Origin: Verrucomicrobiia bacterium
GTDB taxonomy: Bacteria > Verrucomicrobiota > Verrucomicrobiia > Verrucomicrobiales > DEV007
NCBI GenBank assembly: GCA_020439995.1
Contig: JAGROY010000130.1
Span: 19,238-65,811 of the forward strand
Direction: 5' to 3'
Length of the DNA stretch: 46,574 nucleotides
Shown: positions 42,894-46,574 of the stretch, one piece after another
Layout of the letters: every line of letters begins with the position of its first letter
Numbering within the stretch: the stretch's first letter is position 1
The notes under the pieces: model-generated
The model's input: only the letters and a program-made list of their open reading frames with translations
The model's database searches: none
What the model was told of the DNA's origin: nothing
Program-made: the position numbers and the translations under genes

Positions 42894-43205
42894 TCAACGC
42901 CAAAATCCCGAGAACACGGCGTAAAGCATCGAAATCAACAAAGCGATACCTGCAATCCACCAGACCGGATGAAGATCGCGCTTCTTCTTCACCTTGCCAT
43001 CCTTGTCGAACTCTTCTTTGAGAAAGGCCTCGTAGTCGAACCCCTCCTCATCGATAAATCCCAACTCGGAGGCCGCATCCGTGCCCCAGGTATCCTCGCG
43101 CAGACCAGTATTTTCATCGGCACCGCACGCCGGGCATGCGCGGGTGTTCGCCGCCAGCTTTTTGCCACAGACACCACATTCAAACGGACTATTGAGATAG
43201 GCCAC
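42894..43205 (-). CDS. zinc-ribbon protein with C-terminal membrane anchor
   Basis: The 103-residue protein starts with GTG. It has two Cys pairs, CGVCGKK at about 10-14 and CPACGADE at about 25-29, forming a zinc ribbon, then an acidic Asp/Glu-rich stretch (FDYEAFLKEEFDKDG), a basic KKKRD, and one transmembrane segment at about 83-99 (WWIAGIALLISMLYAVF) before the end. It is tail-anchored with the ribbon in the cytoplasm by the positive-inside rule. Function unknown; it lies between the glycosyltransferase gene (16 nt) and the small unknown gene upstream (20 nt), so these three are probably one transcript. Confidence 0.75.
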   Translation of the reverse strand: MAYLNSPFECGVCGKKLAANTRACPACGADENTGLREDTWGTDAASELGFIDEEGFDYEAFLKEEFDKDGKVKKKRDLHPVWWIAGIALLISMLYAVFSGFWR

Positions 43206-43225
43206 GACGCAAATTCCTGGGCGAT

Positions 43226-43522
43226 CTACTGCGCCAGGGTCACACTTGTGAGTTCATCCCATTCAGCATCGATCTGCGCCGGAGTGCGCGCCTTTCTCCC
43301 TGCTCGGGAATACCAGTAGCCAGCGTTGCCGATGTCACCTTCCACCAGATGCAAATGAGCGTGGATCCACGATCCCAGCGCTGTCGGGATATCCTGGGCG
43401 ATGTCATGCGCTGCCTCCCACTGGCCGGCTTTGACAAACCACATCGCCCGGCTCTCTGGCGAAAGTCCGGCGGGCGGTTCGGCATCTGTGGTGGCGGAGG
43501 CGGCAAGTTCTTCGGCTGTCAT
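43226..43522 (-). CDS. small conserved-looking protein of unknown function
   Basis: I choose the ATG at 43522 (98 residues), because the longer open frame (start at 43810) would cover the divergent DUF2293 gene and its extra sequence is unstructured. The protein is soluble with helical segments: MWFVKAGQWEAAHDIAQDIP and SWIHAHLHLVEGDIGNAGYWYSRAG, with a tetratricopeptide-like look (WFVKAGQWEAA, GDIGNAGYWYSRAG). This suggests one or two TPR-like helix pairs. An alternative start at 43612 overlaps the DUF2293 start by 2 nt. I do not recognise the family. Confidence 0.6.
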   Translation of the reverse strand: MTAEELAASATTDAEPPAGLSPESRAMWFVKAGQWEAAHDIAQDIPTALGSWIHAHLHLVEGDIGNAGYWYSRAGRKARTPAQIDAEWDELTSVTLAQ

Positions 43523-43610
43523 TCCCGTATCATTGCAAATCGACACCGCGCGAAAAGTCTCAATTTCACTTTTTTGCCCCTGAGGGATCTGGTGTATGTA
43601 AGCGCCCACC

Positions 43611-44294
43611 ATGCCATTTGAATCACTCGAAGTAAGCCCGTCAAAATCGCCCCGCCAGGTTCTCGACGCCAACGGAAAGACGCTCAACGTCCCCAACGAC
43701 TGGGCATTGTTGCCTCCTGGAGATGCAGCGCTCAGCCGTAGAATCAAGAAAGACGGCCCTTCTTGGACCATGATCGAAATGAAGGGACGGAAGCGCTTCT
43801 CACGAGGCATCTGGGCACCGGAGAAGCGAATCGAAACCCTTCGCCGTGAATTGGAAATCGAACGTGAGGATCCCAGCTACCAGAAGAAGCTGGATGCAGG
43901 TCGCGCCCGGCGGGCAAACGAGCAGGTTGCCTACGCAGGGGAATTTGAAACCATGGTTCTCCGCTTTCTCGACTTTGCGCCGAGGCACCGTGACCTGGCA
44001 CAGACAATGGCAAAGGCGATCTCCGATCATGCCGTTCCCGTGGGAAGCGGTACCGTTGCGCGCACCCAGCGGATCCCCATTGAACAACGCGCAGAGGCAG
44101 CAACGATCGCCTGGATGCGCCACCAGACCACTGCATATGACAGCATGGTGATCCCAAGGGAAAAGGGCAAGCGCCGCGAAGTCCGCCGGATGCTCGCAAA
44201 GCGATCGAAGCAGCTCCTGCAACGCTACCGGGCGGGTGGCGAATCTGAAGGCGACGGCCACTGCCTGCTGCGGAAAGCACTGGGGCTCGAATGA
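43611..44294 (+). CDS. DUF2293 protein
   Basis: The 227-residue protein has a basic N-terminal half with PNDWALLPPGDAALSRRIKKDG, WTMIEMKGRKRFSRGIWAP, and a helix IETLRRELEIEREDPSYQKKLDAGRARR. The last 90 residues are the DUF2293 domain: LDFAPRHRDLAQTMAKAISDHAVPVGSGTVART, IPIEQRAEAATIAWMRHQTTAYDSMVIPREKGKRREVRRMLAKRS. The conserved pattern is R-H-x-T-x-Y-D followed by R-x-x-V-R. The family is widespread; function is unknown. It has no membrane segment. The gene is divergent from the small gene at 43226 and lies 38 nt before the propeller gene. Confidence 0.82.
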   Translation: MPFESLEVSPSKSPRQVLDANGKTLNVPNDWALLPPGDAALSRRIKKDGPSWTMIEMKGRKRFSRGIWAPEKRIETLRRELEIEREDPSYQKKLDAGRARRANEQVAYAGEFETMVLRFLDFAPRHRDLAQTMAKAISDHAVPVGSGTVARTQRIPIEQRAEAATIAWMRHQTTAYDSMVIPREKGKRREVRRMLAKRSKQLLQRYRAGGESEGDGHCLLRKALGLE

Positions 44295-44332
44295 GGGTAG
44301 ACATCTGCCGCATGACCGGAACATAGTGCCCG

Positions 44333-45602
44333 ATGCGCTATCCCAGAATTCCCCTTTCCTGCCTCCTGCTTGCCTGCTGTGTCGTCGGCCATGCCGATGC
44401 CGGTGACTGGCCCCATCAGCGCGGACCACAGCAAAACGGCAGTGTTGCCCCTGGCTCTAAGATCCCGGCTTCTTTGCCGGACGATCCGCGTATCCTGTGG
44501 AGAGTTCCCGTGACCGATGGATTTGCCGCACCCATCATCAGCAAAGATCAGGTCATTTACGGGGACTTGCAGAAGGGAAAAGAAGTCTTCCACGCGATCC
44601 GCCTGAGCGATGGAAAGGAACAGTGGCAGGACATTCTTGACGATCCTCACAAGGACGGATTTGGCACCGGCCCGCGGTGTGCTCCGGTGAGTGATGGCGA
44701 GATTGTGCTTGTCCAATCGTGCAAAGGGGAACTGCACTGCCTCGGTGCGTCGACCGGGAAACTGCTCTGGAAAACCAACTATCAGACCGACTTTGGCGCG
44801 CCATACACAGGCGAAAAAGGGACTACAGAAGGTGGTGCCCGTCACGGTTACAATGCCAGCCCCTGCATCGATGGCGACCACGTCATCGCACTCGCAGGCG
44901 GTGTCGGCGCAGGCGTCGTTTGTTTTAAAAAGAAAACCGGCACTGTTGTATGGCAATCACTCAACGACACGGCTGCGTACTCGCCACCCGTGGTCGCCAC
45001 GGTAGCGGGAGTCGAGCAAGTCATCTGCTTTACAGTCAAAGGAGCAGTCGGCGTTGACCGCAAGGACGGCAGGGAACTCTGGCGCGTGCCCATGTCGACC
45101 GACTACGGCCGCCATATCGTCGCACCCGTCATCCATGGCGACATCGTCATCGTCGGCTCGCACCAAGTGGGACTTATCGCGACCCGGATCGGGAACAACG
45201 ACGGCGTAATCTCCGCCGGAGAAGCATGGAAACATGACAAGGAACTGGGCCCTAACGTTACCAGCCCGATCTGCATTGGAGATCACATCTACCTACTCGC
45301 AAAAAAAGGAAGTTGTGTGCCTGGACGCGAAGACCGGTGAAGTGGCGTGGTCTCAGGACGGCAACGTGCAAACAAGCGCTGACAAAGCCTTTACCGCATT
45401 CATCGGCGTCGGAGAAAGCATCATGATGCTGAATGACATGGGCGAACTCATCCTTTTCAAAGCCGATCCTGCCGCCTACACCGAGATCAACCGGACACAG
45501 GTCTGCGGCAAAAACTGGTGCCACCCAGCCTACGCGGACGGCATGTTCGTCGTCCGCGATGCAAAAAACCTGATCTGCCTCGATTTACTGAACGAAGAGT
45601 AA
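44333..45602 (+). pseudogene. PQQ-type beta-propeller protein, split by a one-base shift
   Basis: A signal peptide (RYPRIPLSCLLLACCVVGHADAG) is followed by repeated propeller blades: WPHQRGPQQNGSVAPGSKIP, LPDDPRILWRVPVTDGFAAPIIS, CLGASTGKLLWKTNYQTD, GVDRKDGRELWRVP. The frame ends at 45340 with a foreign tail (KKGSCVPGREDR). The neighbouring frame carries on from the same place with KKEVVCLDAKTGEVAWSQDG and ends at 45602 with LICLDLLNEE. The switch occurs at an A7 run at 45301-45307; one A fewer would give one continuous protein of 422 residues. The shift is therefore a sequencing error, a young mutation or a slippery site. Function of the intact protein: exported seven- or eight-bladed propeller of unknown ligand, common in Verrucomicrobia and Planctomycetes. 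Confidence 0.85.
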
Positions 45603-45878
45603 ATCGCTGGTCATTTAGTTTGGGAGCAGCGGATCTGTGCTCATTTCTCTAAGAGTCTAAAACCAACGCCTTTTGAACACCCCAGTGGGTGACACCTCCA
45701 CAAAGAATCCGCCCTGTCCTGGCACCCCATTCTGCCAGCGCGCCCCGTTGATCACCTCGCTAACGCAGCAACAGAGCGAGCAATCTGAACATAAAACGCA
45801 TAGATCCCGTCACCTCTCCCGGGATTGTTCAACTATGGGTGCAGTCGAATGCCTCGTGCCGCGGATTCGCTATACCCT
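45603..45878. other. intergenic stretch between convergent genes
   Basis: The propeller gene ends at 45602 and the DUF3223/HNH-like gene ends at 45879, so the two converge. I see no open frame with family resemblance. A minus-strand stretch at about 45755-45830 has weak features of an attC site (GAACAA ... GTTAG) but without clear complementary arms, so it is not called. Confidence 0.4.
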
Positions 45879-46514
45879 TTATTGTTCGGATTCTTGTTGG
45901 TTGGATTTCGTGCTGTCATGGCATGGCTTACACAAGGCACGCAAGACCGCGCTCCGATGAGCTGCATCGAACGTATGAGTTATCCGATTGTCTTCGGGAA
46001 GAGCGAAACTCCCTTCGTTGAACCAGTCCCATACGGCGAAAGCATCCTGAAGATCTTGCTCAGTTGCTTCTGAAAAAACCGTGTCCATTATATCGGCCCA
46101 CGTAGGCACCTCGTGGTGAGTCTCAACAGCGGGAGCACTGTGACAGTATTCGCAAATTGGGATGCCTCGCCGGTAAGAGAGCTTGATCGGAGAAATCCTG
46201 TCCCTCAGCGCACGGTCGATATGATCGCGCCGACTTGGAGGTGGTTTGACACACTTGTCCCACGATACCGCGTGCCATCCAATGCACTTGAAATAGCCGT
46301 AGAATCTGTAAGGTGTCTGCTCTGAGGTTTTCTTGAATCGCAGAGGACGGAGCCCTCTTACACTGCAAAAGTAGTGGCGTTCAAAAATGAGATCAGAAAT
46401 CAGTTCGCTTTCGAAATCGGATTCGAACGGCTCGACATCGACGATTGCACGCACCGCTTTACGAATTGCGTTCTGCGAACTGAAATCGCGCCAAACTGGT
46501 GCTCGTTTCTTCAT
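45879..46514 (-). CDS. DUF3223-like protein with HNH-type zinc motif; possible integron cassette gene
   Basis: I start the gene at the ATG at 46514 (211 residues); the frame continues to a TTG at 46532 inside the attC-like sequence. Residues about 25-100 resemble DUF3223 (SELISDLIFERHYFCSVRGLRPLRF, FYGYFKCIGWHAVSWDKCV). From about residue 118, CEYCHSAPAVETHHEVPTWADIM and the later ALCKPCH give two Cys pairs flanking a His pair, the form of an HNH nuclease zinc site; the HH plus distal His pattern fits. It could cut nucleic acid, but activity is not certain. Codon use is more AT-rich than in its neighbours, and an attC-like end lies just upstream. Confidence 0.7.
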   Translation of the reverse strand: MKKRAPVWRDFSSQNAIRKAVRAIVDVEPFESDFESELISDLIFERHYFCSVRGLRPLRFKKTSEQTPYRFYGYFKCIGWHAVSWDKCVKPPPSRRDHIDRALRDRISPIKLSYRRGIPICEYCHSAPAVETHHEVPTWADIMDTVFSEATEQDLQDAFAVWDWFNEGSFALPEDNRITHTFDAAHRSAVLRALCKPCHDSTKSNQQESEQ

Positions 46515-46520
46515 TCTTTT

Positions 46521-46574
46521 TCCTAACGTCAAGCATGAGGCACGGCTGACCGGGAGCGCGCGCTCGATGCAGGA
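46521..46574 (-). other. possible right half of an integron attC site
   Basis: On the minus strand the sequence just upstream of the DUF3223/HNH-like gene ends in GCTTGACGTTAGGA. GTTAGG(A) has the form of the attC R' box (GTTRRRY apart from the last base), and GC-rich sequence that could form an arm (CGAGCGCGCGCTCCCGG) precedes it. A short distance to the ATG is usual in integron cassettes. The left half of the site lies outside the window, so pairing cannot be tested. Confidence 0.35.

Noticed and set aside
43523..43810. Longer start for the small minus-strand gene
   Set aside because: It would cover the beginning of the divergent DUF2293 gene and its residues look random.
45755..45830. Possible attC site downstream of the DUF3223/HNH-like gene
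   Set aside because: It has GAACAA and GTTAG at suitable distance, but the arms between them are not complementary and neither end fits the R box consensus.
1..46574. tRNA genes, rRNA genes and CRISPR arrays
   Set aside because: I looked through the gaps between genes by eye and saw no cloverleaf, rRNA-like stretch or regularly spaced repeat; a dedicated search could still find a tRNA I missed.

Overview
The window looks like a chromosomal segment of a Verrucomicrobiota bacterium, with Planctomycetota as the main alternative. The pointers are several Planctomycete-type cytochrome c / DUF1549 / DUF1553 proteins with Tat-exported DUF1501 partners, a DUF1592-DUF1552 pair, a secreted formylglycine-type sulfatase, a Tat-exported Gfo/Idh/MocA oxidoreductase, and an Asp-Pro/Trp-rich repeat of a kind I associate with Verrucomicrobia. 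Shine-Dalgarno signals are mostly weak. No rRNA, tRNA or CRISPR array is visible.

Layout. (1) 1-2936, minus strand: a stress-type run of baeRF-like protein, double PRC-barrel protein, DUF2383 four-helix protein and a BON-domain protein cut by the window edge. (2) 3506-5707: a TetR regulator divergent from a quinone-reductase-like gene whose C-terminus is replaced by a DP-type repeat, with two tandem palindromic operators between them. (3) 5749-16438: two cytochrome/DUF1549/DUF1553 + DUF1501 pairs pointing away from a central metzincin-like protease and a small membrane protein. (4) 16439-17815: an AT-rich island with an orphan acidic-protein gene, directly followed by the 3' end (domains V and VI) of a class C group II intron that appears to sit in an integron attC site. 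(5) 17816-25344: sulfatase, DUF3147 membrane protein, DUF1592 + DUF1552 pair, and a secreted ankyrin-repeat protein. (6) 25399-30271, minus strand: FAD-linked oxidase, nucleotidyltransferase, and a DUF1549/DUF1553 protein without its usual N-terminal cytochrome or DUF1501 partner. (7) 30553-35641: VTC-domain (polyphosphate polymerase type) protein, DUF4956 membrane protein, HlyD-type adaptor and TolC-type outer-membrane protein, all co-directional. (8) 35823-38619: two-subunit 2-oxoacid:ferredoxin oxidoreductase. (9) 38658-43522, minus strand: eukaryote-like glycogen branching enzyme, Gfo/Idh/MocA oxidoreductase, family 2 glycosyltransferase, zinc-ribbon membrane protein and a small unknown protein. 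(10) 43611-46574: DUF2293 protein, a PQQ-type beta-propeller gene broken by a one-base shift in an A7 run, and a DUF3223/HNH-like gene that may be an integron cassette.

The best candidate for an undescribed system is the VTC-DUF4956-HlyD-TolC cluster: a cytoplasmic polyphosphate polymerase-like domain, a small inner-membrane protein and two trans-envelope components, with no ABC, RND or MFS pump nearby. It would fit synthesis-coupled export of polyphosphate or a related polymer, but that is inference. Second are the IIC-intron/attC junction with its orphan cassette gene, and the reductase/DP-repeat chimera under tandem TetR-type operators.
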